From JAYODW01 sp038116745 (lineage in GTDB: Bacteria; Pseudomonadota; Gammaproteobacteria; Ga0077536): DNA of 29,030 bases. A program made the position numbers and the translations under genes. The notes below the pieces were generated by a model. That model had not been told where the DNA came from, ran no database searches, and worked only from the letters and a program-made list of their open reading frames with translations. The stretch covers positions 1-29,030 of the forward strand of contig JAYODW010000054.1 of the NCBI GenBank assembly GCA_038116745.1. Direction: 5' to 3'. This document shows positions 1 to 8,189 of the stretch, one piece after another; positions within the stretch are counted from its first letter, which is position 1; the number at the start of each line of letters is the position of its first letter.

Positions 1-160
1 ATACGGGGAACAGAATGCGCTGTGCTCATGCGCCCAATGATAGACCGCTCAGGCGATAGATAGGGCCGCTCTAAACGGGGTCACGGCGGATTTTCGAGGG
101 GCAGGGTTTCTACGCTACAGTCGGGCTCAGGGAATACCTGGCAAGGGGGAGGAACCAGCC
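1..160. other. Upstream region of the PQQ dehydrogenase gene
   Basis: No complete gene lies here. A strong Shine-Dalgarno stretch (GGGGGAGG) sits just before the start codon at 161. On the minus strand an ATG at 27-29 opens a short frame that runs off the window edge. It could be a divergent gene, but only nine codons are visible and no good ribosome site precedes it, so it is not called. I could not identify convincing -35/-10 boxes. Confidence 0.5.
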
Positions 161-2230
161 ATGAACAAAGGCACCCGTGCCGCACTTGCGGCCATACTGC
201 TCGGCAGCTGGGTAGCTGCGTTCGCCGAGATCACGCCGGCAGAGTTCGACGACGAGGGCAACGGACGCAACTGGCTGACCTACGGCCGGACCCACAGCGA
301 GCAGCGCTTTTCTCCACTGTCGCAGATCAGCGCCGACAACATCGGCGAGCTCGGCCTGGCCTGGTCAGTCGAGCTGCCTGATGCGCGACAGCTGGTCGCC
401 ACCACGCTTGCGGTCGATGGCGTCCTGTATGTAACCAGCAGCTTCAGCGTGGTCACCGCGATCGATGCCCGCACGCACCAGGTGCTCTGGCGCTTCGATC
501 CAAAGGTCCCCGAACACGCCGGTGACACACTGCGCGTCCTGTGGGGCAGCAGTCGCGGTGTCGCCTACTGGAATGGGAAGATCTTTGTGACAGCGGGTGA
601 CGGACGCCTGATCGCCGTCGATGCCGCTACCGGCAAAGAGCAATGGAGCGCAATGACCGTCGAGCCGGGAAGCTACTACTACGTCACCGGCGCGCCCCGC
701 GCCTTCAACGGCAAAGTGGTGATCGGCAACGGCGGCACCGAGATGGGACCGACCAGGGGTTATGTGACGGCTTACGACACGGAGACCGGGCAGCAGCTGT
801 GGCGCTTCTGGGTTGTGCCGGGCAACCCGGCCGACGGCTTCGAAGATAACGCCATGAAGATGGCCGCCGCGACCTGGAACGGAGAATGGTGGAAGCACGG
901 CGGCGGCGGCAACGTCTGGAACGCCATCACCTACGACCCTGACTACAACCACATTTACCTCGGGACAGGTAACGGCTCGCCCTGGAACCAGAAAATCCGC
1001 TCTCCGGGCGGCGGGGACAACCTGTTCCTGTGTTCAATCGTGGCGCTCGATGCCGATACAGGACGCTATAAGTGGCACTACCAGACGGTGCCCGGCGAAA
1101 CCTGGGATTTCAACTCGGCGATGGATATCGTGTCGGTTGATTTCAAGGTGCACGAGCGCGAGGTCAAGGCGCTGATGCATGCGCCTAAGAACGGTTTTTT
1201 CTACATCATCAACCGCGCCAACGGCAAGCTGCTGTCGGCGCGCCCCTTTGCCAAAGTGACCTGGGCGACCGAGGTCGACATGAAAAGCGGCAAGCCCATC
1301 GAGGTCCAGGGGTCGCGCTATGAGGACGGTCACGTGCGTATCTGGCCTGGCCCCCTCGGAGCGCATAACTGGCAGCCGATGTCGTGGAATCCAGGAACGG
1401 GTCTTATGTACTTTCCGTACCACGATCTGCCCGGTGACTATGACGATACGGGGATCAGGCACGCCGAGTTCACGCATCACGACTTCCAGTTCGAGGCGGG
1501 GGTCGCTTACGGCGGCGAAGACGCAGATCCGTCGCTCGCCACCAGCGGTCTGATGGCATGGGATCCCCTGACACAGAGCGCTGTGTGGAAGATCCCCAAC
1601 CCGGGACTGTGGCATGGCGGCACCATGACCACCGCCGGCAACCTGGTCTTTCAGGGGCTGGGCGACGGCCGCTTTGTCGCCTACCGCGCTGACAACGGCG
1701 AGGAGGTCTGGTCCTTCAACGCCCGGCATGGCGTCTCCGCGCCGCCGATTACCTACGAGCTCGATGGTCAGCAGTTCATTGCGCTGCCGGTCGGCTGGGG
1801 CGGCGGCATGGCTATGCTTGGTGGCTCTCTCGGCGCTCAGCACGGCTGGCCCTACGGCATGCATCCGCGGCGACTGCTGGTTTTTGCGCTTGGCGGTAAA
1901 GCTGCGCTACCGGATACGCTGCCGGCCATACAGGTGACGCCGATCGACGATCCGGCGTTCGTCGTCGACGCCGACCGCGCCGCTGCCGGAAAGGACATGT
2001 GGTCGAAAACCTGCAGCTGGTGCCACGGCCCCGGCGCAGTCGCCGGCGGCGGCGCGCCGGATCTGCGCGCATCGGCCGCTATGCTGGATCTGGACAGCCT
2101 CAGCAGCATCGCGCTCGACGGCGCGCGCGTCGCGCGCGGCATGCCCCGATTCAGCGATATGACAAAGAACGACATGCTGAACCTGCAGCATTTTGTGCGC
2201 CAGCAGGCCCGTGCCGGGCTCACGCGCTGA
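161..2230 (+). CDS. PQQ-dependent alcohol dehydrogenase, quinohemoprotein type
   Basis: Periplasmic oxidation of an alcohol or related substrate, with electrons passed from PQQ to a C-terminal c-type heme. The 689-residue protein starts with a signal peptide (about residues 1-22, ending near AFA). Beta-propeller repeats follow, with typical motifs such as RGVAYWNGK (132-140) and DGRLIAVDAATGKEQW (147-162). The likely catalytic aspartate is D316 in GETWDFNSA. The residue two positions later is N318, not the aspartate linked to lanthanide-using relatives, so a calcium enzyme is inferred. The heme site is CSWCH at 618-622, with M661 a candidate axial ligand. Oddity: the vicinal cysteine pair found in characterised quinohemoprotein ethanol dehydrogenases is absent; residues 125-128 read RVLW. 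The family is secure; the substrate cannot be told. It stands alone, convergent with the next gene. Confidence 0.93.
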   Translation: MNKGTRAALAAILLGSWVAAFAEITPAEFDDEGNGRNWLTYGRTHSEQRFSPLSQISADNIGELGLAWSVELPDARQLVATTLAVDGVLYVTSSFSVVTAIDARTHQVLWRFDPKVPEHAGDTLRVLWGSSRGVAYWNGKIFVTAGDGRLIAVDAATGKEQWSAMTVEPGSYYYVTGAPRAFNGKVVIGNGGTEMGPTRGYVTAYDTETGQQLWRFWVVPGNPADGFEDNAMKMAAATWNGEWWKHGGGGNVWNAITYDPDYNHIYLGTGNGSPWNQKIRSPGGGDNLFLCSIVALDADTGRYKWHYQTVPGETWDFNSAMDIVSVDFKVHEREVKALMHAPKNGFFYIINRANGKLLSARPFAKVTWATEVDMKSGKPIEVQGSRYEDGHVRIWPGPLGAHNWQPMSWNPGTGLMYFPYHDLPGDYDDTGIRHAEFTHHDFQFEAGVAYGGEDADPSLATSGLMAWDPLTQSAVWKIPNPGLWHGGTMTTAGNLVFQGLGDGRFVAYRADNGEEVWSFNARHGVSAPPITYELDGQQFIALPVGWGGGMAMLGGSLGAQHGWPYGMHPRRLLVFALGGKAALPDTLPAIQVTPIDDPAFVVDADRAAAGKDMWSKTCSWCHGPGAVAGGGAPDLRASAAMLDLDSLSSIALDGARVARGMPRFSDMTKNDMLNLQHFVRQQARAGLTR

Positions 2231-2247
2231 GCCCGGGCCAACGAGAC

Positions 2248-2275
2248 TGTCGCGCCACCCCGGAATGGCGCAACA
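2248..2275. terminator. Hairpin between convergent genes, putative terminator
   Basis: A six-base-pair stem (GCGCCA at 2252-2257 with TGGCGC at 2266-2271) encloses an eight-base loop. It is extended by TGT/ACA beyond one mismatch. It lies between the stop codons of two converging genes, where a bidirectional terminator is expected. There is no T tract, so intrinsic termination is uncertain. Confidence 0.4.
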
Positions 2276-2290
2276 GAAACCCGACGCCGG

Positions 2291-2842
2291 CTACTCAGGG
2301 GCGAAAGGGAATTCGCGCAGGAGATCCTGGTAGGCCGGCTCCACGTCGATCTCCAGCGCCCCGAGCACCCTGACCACCCCGCAGTAAAACGAAATCGTCA
2401 GTACCAGCTCGACGAGGCATTCCCGCCCGAGCAGCGTTTCGAGTTCGCTGTAGCAATCGGCGCTCATCGCAGGACCGGCGACGAGCTCGCGCGCGGCCTG
2501 CAGCACCATCCGGTCCAGCACGGGCAGGGCACTGACCGCGCCCGCGCTTTCAAGCGCAATAGCCCGCAGGTCCTCGTCCGACACCCCGACTCTGCGTCCA
2601 ATTTCGATGTGATGCGTGTACTCGTACGGCGCACGCGACAGGTAGCCCACCTGCAGGATGGCCAGCTCACGTAAGCGCGGATCGAGCTTCATGTGATACC
2701 GGATATGCATCCCGAGCTCGCGGAACTGCCGCGCGCTGTCCGGCGCGTGCCCCAGCGCGCGGTACAGATTAAGCCCAGTCTCCAGCAGATCACGGTGCTC
2801 GGGGGCAACATCGTCAGTATCCAGATAGGGCACGCGGGCCAT
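2291..2842 (-). CDS. Carboxymuconolactone decarboxylase (AhpD-like) family protein
   Basis: A 183-residue all-helical protein of the CMD/AhpD superfamily. The segment around residues 55-85 (RELAILQVGYLSRAPYEYTHHIEIGRRVGVSDEDL) has the family layout: a helix, a Y/E-containing H-rich motif, then GVSDEDL. The CxxC pair of peroxidase-active AhpD proteins is missing (YEYTHH stands there), so it belongs to the decarboxylase-like or uncharacterised branch rather than the thiol peroxidases. The start at 2842 is supported by AGGAG six bases upstream. It is monocistronic. The family is confident; the reaction is unknown. Confidence 0.85.
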   Translation of the reverse strand: MARVPYLDTDDVAPEHRDLLETGLNLYRALGHAPDSARQFRELGMHIRYHMKLDPRLRELAILQVGYLSRAPYEYTHHIEIGRRVGVSDEDLRAIALESAGAVSALPVLDRMVLQAARELVAGPAMSADCYSELETLLGRECLVELVLTISFYCGVVRVLGALEIDVEPAYQDLLREFPFAPE

Positions 2843-3020
2843 ATTTTTCTCCTGGGATTCAGTGCAGATCGAGGCGGCCTCGTTGCGACCTTAGGCCGGC
2901 CGATCGCGGAAGTAAACAGACGCTCCAAGGCCGCCGTGACGGCCGCTGTGGCCCGGTCGTCAGGTCAGGGCAGTGTGGCTATAGTGCGCGCTGGAAAACG
3001 CGACCGTTAAGGACAGCTTG

Positions 3021-4595
3021 ATGATAGATGCCGATCCGAATCTGCGCCTGTGGGGGTGGTTTTTTCTGGCTGCGTACATTGGCGCGATGCTTATTTTCGG
3101 CTTCATGGGTATGCGCCGGGTGCGCAACAGCGATGACTTCGCCACCGCGCGCAGCGCTTACGGCCCCTGGTTTCTGGCGTTTGCGCTCACCGCGACTGCC
3201 GCCAGCGGCGGTACTTTCATCGGTATCCCTGCTCTCGCCTACAAGACCGGCCTGTCTTCGCTGTGGTACGCGCTGGTTTATCCCCTCGGCTGCTATAGCG
3301 GCCTGGTGATCTGCCTCAAAGGTATCCGACGGGCAGGCGCCAGCTTCGGCACACGCTCCATGCCGGAGTATCTGGGCGACCGGTTCGATTCCGAAGCGAT
3401 GCGCATCTGCACCGCGCTCTTTTCCATGCTGCTGCTTTTCTATCTGGCCGGCCAGCTGCTCTCGGGCGCGGTCATGTTCAACCGCATGATGGGCCTGGAC
3501 ATTCTTCCGGCTCTGATCGTGACGGCGGTCATCATCATGATTTACATCGTCGTCGGGGGCGCGCACGCCGATATCCTGACCGACGGGGTGCAGGGCGCAA
3601 TGATGCTGCTCCTGGCGCTCGGGGTCAGCGCCATGTTCCTCACCGGCTTCGGCGTCGAGGGTGGCTTTGCCGGGATCTTCCGCAACCTCGAAGCGCAGGA
3701 CCCGGCCCTGGTCCAGGTACTCCACCCCACGCATCCCGTGCTCAATTCCTGGTGGGACGTATTCGCGCTGTTCGCGCTGCATCTTCCTCTGGGACTGTTG
3801 CCGCATATAGGGAACAAGCTGTGGGCGCTCAAAGACGACCGCGACCAGGTGCGCTTCATCACCATTTCTTTCATCTTCGGCATGCTGCTGCCAACCATCA
3901 CTCTCGGCGGGATCCTGGCGCGGGTTGTGCTGGGTGATGCCCTGCTGGCCGACGGTGCGAGCGCCAACGACGCGATACCGGCGCTGTTCATCGCACTGCT
4001 GCCGACCTGGCTCGCTGCCCTCATTGGCGCCGGTGTGCTGGCTGCGATCATGTCCACCGCTGATGGGCTCGTGGTATCGAGCTCACAGATATTCGCCAAC
4101 GACATCTATCGACGCACCATTGCGCCGCGCCTCAGCAAGCGCCCGGACGAGGCCACGATTGACCGGGTCTCGCTGCTGATCAGCCGCGTAGCGTCGATCG
4201 GTATCGTCGGCGTATCGATCTGGCTGGCCTGGGAATCGCAGACCATGAATGTCGCGCTGCTGATCGCCGCCGGAATCGGCGGCATGGTGGCCGCGATCTG
4301 TGGCCCCATCTTTACCGGGATATTGTGGCGCGGCACCAGCACGGCAGGGGCGCTGAGCGGCTTCGCCGCCGGGGCGATCAGCTTCATCGTGGTCAAAGGC
4401 GCCCTGCTCGACCCGGCCTGGTTCGCCGGCGGCGCGTTTCAGGTTCAGGCTGACTGGCTGATAGCACAGGCGCCGAACCCGTTTGCCTGCGGCACTATCG
4501 GCGCGATTGCCTCGGTGGTCGTGACTGTCGCGGTCTCCCTGTTCACCAATCCGCCGAGCGAAGCGCATCTCGAGCGGGTGTTCGGGCCGCGCTGA
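3021..4595 (+). CDS. Sodium:solute symporter (SSF family)
   Basis: Inner-membrane secondary transporter driven by a sodium gradient, about 524 residues with roughly 12-13 hydrophobic helices. The N-terminal part holds TAASGGTFIGIPALAYKTG, the glycine/serine-rich first core helix of the family. A later segment, AAIMSTADGLVVSSSQIFAND, matches the conserved SSF helix whose serines and threonine help bind sodium. ATG at 3021 is preferred over the TTG at 3018 because AAGGA ends seven bases before it. The substrate cannot be predicted; PutP-, panthothenate- and sialate-type carriers share these motifs. No enzyme partner lies beside it. Confidence 0.92.
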   Translation: MIDADPNLRLWGWFFLAAYIGAMLIFGFMGMRRVRNSDDFATARSAYGPWFLAFALTATAASGGTFIGIPALAYKTGLSSLWYALVYPLGCYSGLVICLKGIRRAGASFGTRSMPEYLGDRFDSEAMRICTALFSMLLLFYLAGQLLSGAVMFNRMMGLDILPALIVTAVIIMIYIVVGGAHADILTDGVQGAMMLLLALGVSAMFLTGFGVEGGFAGIFRNLEAQDPALVQVLHPTHPVLNSWWDVFALFALHLPLGLLPHIGNKLWALKDDRDQVRFITISFIFGMLLPTITLGGILARVVLGDALLADGASANDAIPALFIALLPTWLAALIGAGVLAAIMSTADGLVVSSSQIFANDIYRRTIAPRLSKRPDEATIDRVSLLISRVASIGIVGVSIWLAWESQTMNVALLIAAGIGGMVAAICGPIFTGILWRGTSTAGALSGFAAGAISFIVVKGALLDPAWFAGGAFQVQADWLIAQAPNPFACGTIGAIASVVVTVAVSLFTNPPSEAHLERVFGPR

Positions 4596-4613
4596 GCGCG
4601 GGTCGAACCGCGT
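4596..4613. terminator. Short GC hairpin between convergent genes, putative terminator
   Basis: CGCGG (4597-4601) pairs with CCGCG (4608-4612) around a six-base loop and is followed on the plus strand by TTTATC. It fills the 18-base gap between the symporter stop and the stop of the converging SPFH gene. The stem is short and the T run weak, so this is a tentative call. Confidence 0.35.
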
Positions 4614-5465
4614 TTATCGCTGCCCCATCAGCCCGCGGATGGCCGCGGGAATATCGGCCGGGAAAACGATGGTCTTCGCATTGTCACCCTGGCCGAGCGC
4701 CTGCATCGCTGCCACGTACTTTTCACCCAGCAGGTAGGTCACCGGCAGCTCTTTCTCTCCGACCGCTGAGGTAACCAGCTCGATCGCCTCCTTGCTCGAT
4801 TTGGCCAGCACCACCTGGGCTTCGGCATCACGTCGCGAAGCCTCGAGCCGACCATCGGCTTTAAGGATCGCTGCCTGCTTATCGCCATCTGCCCGGGTGA
4901 CCGTCGCGCGGCGCTGTCGCTCCGCTGCCGCCTGCTCCTCCATCGCCTGCTGCATGGTGGGTGACGGATTGACGTCCTGGATCTCGACCGTCTTAAGCGT
5001 GATCCCCCAGTCAGAAATATCGTCGGAAATTGCCGCCTTGAGACGGGCCTTGATGTGCTCACGGGACGACAGCGCGTCGTCCAGCGTCATCTCCCCGATG
5101 ATGGAGCGCAACGAGGTCTGCACCAGAGTCTGGATGGCAATCACGTAGTCCTCTACGCCGTAGACCGCTTTTTCCGGCGACAGAATATTGATGTAGGCCA
5201 CCGCGTTCGTAATCAGAACCGCGTTGTCCTTGGAGATAACTTCCTGCGACGGGATGTCCAGCACGATGTCCTTGGTTGTGATCTTGTAGGCCACCTCGTC
5301 GACATAGGGAATGATGAAGTTCAGACCCGGATTCAGCGAACGCTCGTACTTGCCCAGCCGCTGGATCACCCACTTGTATCCCTGCGGCACCTGGCGCACA
5401 CCCTTGAAGATGGTCACGAGCACGAATACCGCGATCGCTATGGCAATAAACAGCCCAGGACTCAT
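4614..5465 (-). CDS. SPFH/band-7 domain membrane protein (slipin, QmcA-like)
   Basis: A 283-residue stomatin/slipin-type membrane scaffold. One N-terminal membrane anchor (about residues 4-20) is followed by the band-7 domain, beginning PQGYKWVIQRLGKYERSLNPG, and then an alanine/glutamate/arginine-rich coiled coil (about 165-215, EEQAAAERQRRATV and onward). Such proteins form large oligomeric rings in the inner membrane and are usually encoded with an NfeD partner, as here. The start at 5465 has GAGGAG seven bases upstream. It is the second gene of a two-gene minus-strand operon, about 50 bases after the NfeD gene. Family very confident. Confidence 0.93.
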   Translation of the reverse strand: MSPGLFIAIAIAVFVLVTIFKGVRQVPQGYKWVIQRLGKYERSLNPGLNFIIPYVDEVAYKITTKDIVLDIPSQEVISKDNAVLITNAVAYINILSPEKAVYGVEDYVIAIQTLVQTSLRSIIGEMTLDDALSSREHIKARLKAAISDDISDWGITLKTVEIQDVNPSPTMQQAMEEQAAAERQRRATVTRADGDKQAAILKADGRLEASRRDAEAQVVLAKSSKEAIELVTSAVGEKELPVTYLLGEKYVAAMQALGQGDNAKTIVFPADIPAAIRGLMGQR

Positions 5466-5517
5466 GCGGCTACTCCTCTGTTAAACCCGGAAACACGATC
5501 GACCATCAGAAAACGGC

Positions 5518-5985
5518 TTACGTCTCCTGGTTGACGACCTTCCGCACCATCAGTGCGTTACCCAGCACATCCACCACCGTTACCCGATCACCGACTTCCA
5601 GCGTGTCATTGGACAGGATGGCCCACTCATCGTCACCCAGCACCGGCGCGGGGAAACGCAGCTTGCCGCGTCTCTCGCCGTTCGGTACGACCAGTACCTG
5701 GCCGACCTCTCCGGTGATCGCCTCACGCGACAGGCCCGCCTTGGTTTTATCAACCGACAAGGGTTTCAGATAGCGGAACCAGGCCCAGGCCAGGGCGGCT
5801 GAGAGCAATACCCAGCAGACGATCTGGGTCGTCAGCGACAGCCCGGGGAAGACATACAGCACAAGTCCGATCGCCACCGCAGCGGCGCCGAACCAGAGCA
5901 CGAAAAAGGTGGTCAGAAAGACCTCGCTGACCATGAGGGCGATCCCGCCCACGATCCAGTGCCAGGGGAGAATATCGGGGACCAT
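5518..5985 (-). CDS. NfeD-like membrane protein with C-terminal OB fold
   Basis: A 155-residue short-form NfeD protein. The N-terminal half is hydrophobic, with membrane segments around residues 8-25, 28-50 and 53-72. The C-terminal half (about 85-150: GEVGQVLVVPNGERRGKLRF and onward, with GDRVTVVDVLGNALMVRK) is the soluble OB-fold domain of the family. Short NfeD proteins lack the serine-protease domain of the long form and partner the SPFH protein encoded immediately downstream. CGGAG precedes the ATG by seven bases. The pair likely acts in membrane organisation or quality control; this is inferred from the family. Confidence 0.92.
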   Translation of the reverse strand: MVPDILPWHWIVGGIALMVSEVFLTTFFVLWFGAAAVAIGLVLYVFPGLSLTTQIVCWVLLSAALAWAWFRYLKPLSVDKTKAGLSREAITGEVGQVLVVPNGERRGKLRFPAPVLGDDEWAILSNDTLEVGDRVTVVDVLGNALMVRKVVNQET

Positions 5986-6045
5986 GCCTGCGCTCCGGGT
6001 GGCTGACTCGTTTCGAGTATAGCGAGGAACGCCGGTCGTCCGCGG

Positions 6046-6942
6046 TCAGCACTGCAGATCGAGCACGCTGTCCGCGATCCAGCGGAGATCCGCTTGCCAG
6101 TCGCTGGCCGCATCCAGCGCGTTCAGCGGTCGCAGGACAAACTTGCTGATACCGGCGTCGAGATGCGCCTGGACCAGCGCGCGCAGGCCTTGCTTACCCA
6201 CCGCGATGATCTGGGACACGTCGCCATCCTTGCGCCGAGCGCGCAACGCGTCGACCGCACCACCAGGCAGATCGGACAGGGTAGCCGGAATGCTGATCCC
6301 GAAATGTTCGTCGTCGATCCGGCGACCGCACTGCAGCGCATGAGCCTCGATGGCACGACGTCCCCCAGCGGCCTCTTCGGGCGTCACGGCCGAGGTCAGC
6401 CAGCCGTCGCCGAGGCGTGCAACCCGCTCGAGCGCCAGACGCCCCTTTCCCCCGAGCCAGATCTCGAGCGGTTGCTGCACAGGCCTGAGTGGGAGATCGA
6501 TAGCGTCGTAGGACATCCCCTCATACGCTGCTGTGACCGTCTCTCCCGCCCACCAGCGGCGCAGGAGATCGATGATTACCTCGATTGCCTGCCCGCGGTC
6601 AGCATCACCATAACCGAGCGCTCTGCGCTCCGCAGGCGCGCCGAGACCTGGCACAAACGACAGCAGCAGACGCCCCTCGCAGAGCCGGTCGAGCTGGGCA
6701 AGCTGCTTGGCCAGCCACAGCGGATTACGCCCGAGAGGCACCACGTTCGCCCCCAGCTTGAGCTTGCGCGTGCGCGCGGCGGCATAGGTCAGACTCAGCA
6801 GCGGATCACCCAGCGGCCCGAGCGGGATATCGGACAACCACAGCGTGTCAAAGCCGAGACGCTCCACAGTTTCGAGATACTTCCCGAACACCGCATCGCC
6901 AACTGCGGACGCCGGGGGCGTGATAGCAAAGCGGATCTTCAA
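6046..6942 (-). CDS. Luciferase-like (LLM class) flavin-dependent oxidoreductase
   Basis: A 298-residue TIM-barrel protein of the bacterial luciferase/F420-dependent superfamily. Family signatures are ETVERLGFDTLWLSDIP (about 24-40), AAARTRKLKLGANVVPLG and NPLWLAKQLAQLDRL. These proteins use FMN or F420 to oxidise or reduce small organic substrates. The start codon is TTG at 6942, nine bases after a good GGAGG; no better ATG exists upstream in frame. It follows the larger LLM gene by about 25 bases on the same strand and is probably co-transcribed. Cofactor and substrate cannot be decided from sequence. Confidence 0.88.
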   Translation of the reverse strand: MKIRFAITPPASAVGDAVFGKYLETVERLGFDTLWLSDIPLGPLGDPLLSLTYAAARTRKLKLGANVVPLGRNPLWLAKQLAQLDRLCEGRLLLSFVPGLGAPAERRALGYGDADRGQAIEVIIDLLRRWWAGETVTAAYEGMSYDAIDLPLRPVQQPLEIWLGGKGRLALERVARLGDGWLTSAVTPEEAAGGRRAIEAHALQCGRRIDDEHFGISIPATLSDLPGGAVDALRARRKDGDVSQIIAVGKQGLRALVQAHLDAGISKFVLRPLNALDAASDWQADLRWIADSVLDLQC

Positions 6943-6967
6943 AACCAGTGTCCTCCCCGCCTCCGGC

Positions 6968-8113
6968 TCAGGCCGCCGCGCGTACCTCGAGCGGCGCCGG
7001 GTTCAGAGCCTGTAGCGCCGGCATCACCTCCCGGGCAAACAGGCGCATGCTGCGCTCGGCCAGCTCGATGGGCATACCGCCATACTTGAACACAAACATG
7101 ATCTCGTTCGTGCCAAAGGCATGAGCAAGCTCACTCGCCCGGGCAACGGTCTGCTCTGGGGTACCCCAGGGATGAGAGTCGCAGAAGCCGCGCAGGAACG
7201 GCGTGGGATCGGCTTTCAGCATTTTCTGCAGCTCGCCATAGGCCTCATAGCCTTTTATCCCGCCGAGATGGTCGCCCAGCAGCTCGTAGTGGCGCAGTGC
7301 TGATTCCGCGTATTCGACCATGTACTGTTCGGCGCCCGCGCGCGCGTCGGCCTCGCTCTCGGCCACGTAGGTCCACAGTGCCAGCTTGCTCGGCGCCGGC
7401 GGCAGTCCTGCCTCCGCACGGAGCGCGGCGTAGCGCTCGGCGGTTTTCAGCGCCACATCCAGATTCGTCGTCGGAATAATCAGCGGCCGCACGTCGTGCC
7501 GCGCGATGATCTCAACCGTCTGGTCGGTCCCGCCTGCGCACCACAGGTTCTTGCTCAGATCGCGGTCCAGCTGCGGTCGCAGCTTCAGACCCTCAATCTG
7601 GTAGTGCTCGCCGGCGAAATCACAACGTCCCGTGGCCAGCAGGGCTTTGAGGATCTGCAGAGATTCATCGAAGCGATCACGTGCCTCGCCCTGATCAATC
7701 GACAGCCCTGCGTATTCGCGCCGCCCGAGGCCGCGGCCGACGCCGCAGATAATTTCCCGTCCCGGCCCGAGGAAGGTATCGAGCATGTTGACGTCCTCGG
7801 CCACGCGCACCGGGTTATGCCACGGCAGCACCGTGACCATCGTGCCCAGGTCGACCCGCTGCGTGATCCCGGCGACATAGGTCAGGTACTGCAGTGGATT
7901 TGTCACCATGGTGTAGGGCGTGAAGTGGTGCTCAATCGTCCACACGGAATCGAACCCAGTCTCGTCGGCGATGCGGGCCAGGTTGAGCTCTTCACTGAAC
8001 ACCTCACGGTCGGACTTGGCCGGTTGAGACGCCACTGCCTCGCCCCGCTCCTCCGCTTCGTAGCGGTCCCAGTCACCGTAGTTCTGATTAAAGATTGTTG
8101 CTCCGACGCGCAT
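6968..8113 (-). CDS. Luciferase-like (LLM class) flavin-dependent oxidoreductase
   Basis: A 381-residue luciferase-family TIM barrel. Typical segments are ADETGFDSVWTIEHHFTP (about 48-65), TQRVDLGTMVTVLPWHNPVRVAEDV and GREIICGVGRGLGRREYAG. The EHHF motif near the flavin site is characteristic of FMN-linked monooxygenases such as alkanal monooxygenase relatives. The ATG at 8113 is preceded by AAGGAG at six bases. First gene of a probable two-gene operon with the smaller LLM protein downstream, which suggests the two act on related compounds. There is no separate flavin reductase nearby. The family is secure; the substrate is unknown. Confidence 0.92.
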   Translation of the reverse strand: MRVGATIFNQNYGDWDRYEAEERGEAVASQPAKSDREVFSEELNLARIADETGFDSVWTIEHHFTPYTMVTNPLQYLTYVAGITQRVDLGTMVTVLPWHNPVRVAEDVNMLDTFLGPGREIICGVGRGLGRREYAGLSIDQGEARDRFDESLQILKALLATGRCDFAGEHYQIEGLKLRPQLDRDLSKNLWCAGGTDQTVEIIARHDVRPLIIPTTNLDVALKTAERYAALRAEAGLPPAPSKLALWTYVAESEADARAGAEQYMVEYAESALRHYELLGDHLGGIKGYEAYGELQKMLKADPTPFLRGFCDSHPWGTPEQTVARASELAHAFGTNEIMFVFKYGGMPIELAERSMRLFAREVMPALQALNPAPLEVRAAA

Positions 8114-8189
8114 GGCGGTCTCCTTATTGGGTTCGTGCGCTGGAAAATGTCAGATCGCGGCCCGCACGTCCACGGGCGCCGGCTGCCAA

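Noticed and set aside
365..1864. Long minus-strand open frames (365-952, 1034-1864) opposite the PQQ dehydrogenase
   Set aside because: They are shadows of the high-GC plus-strand gene, with no ribosome sites and no recognisable domains.
2979..3806. 275-codon minus-strand frame opposite the symporter
   Set aside because: Histidine/glutamine/arginine-rich composition typical of an antisense shadow; the symporter on the plus strand has clear family motifs.
6094..7089. 331-codon plus-strand frame opposite the two LLM genes
   Set aside because: Spans the boundary of two real genes on the other strand, has no motif and low-complexity composition; an antisense shadow.
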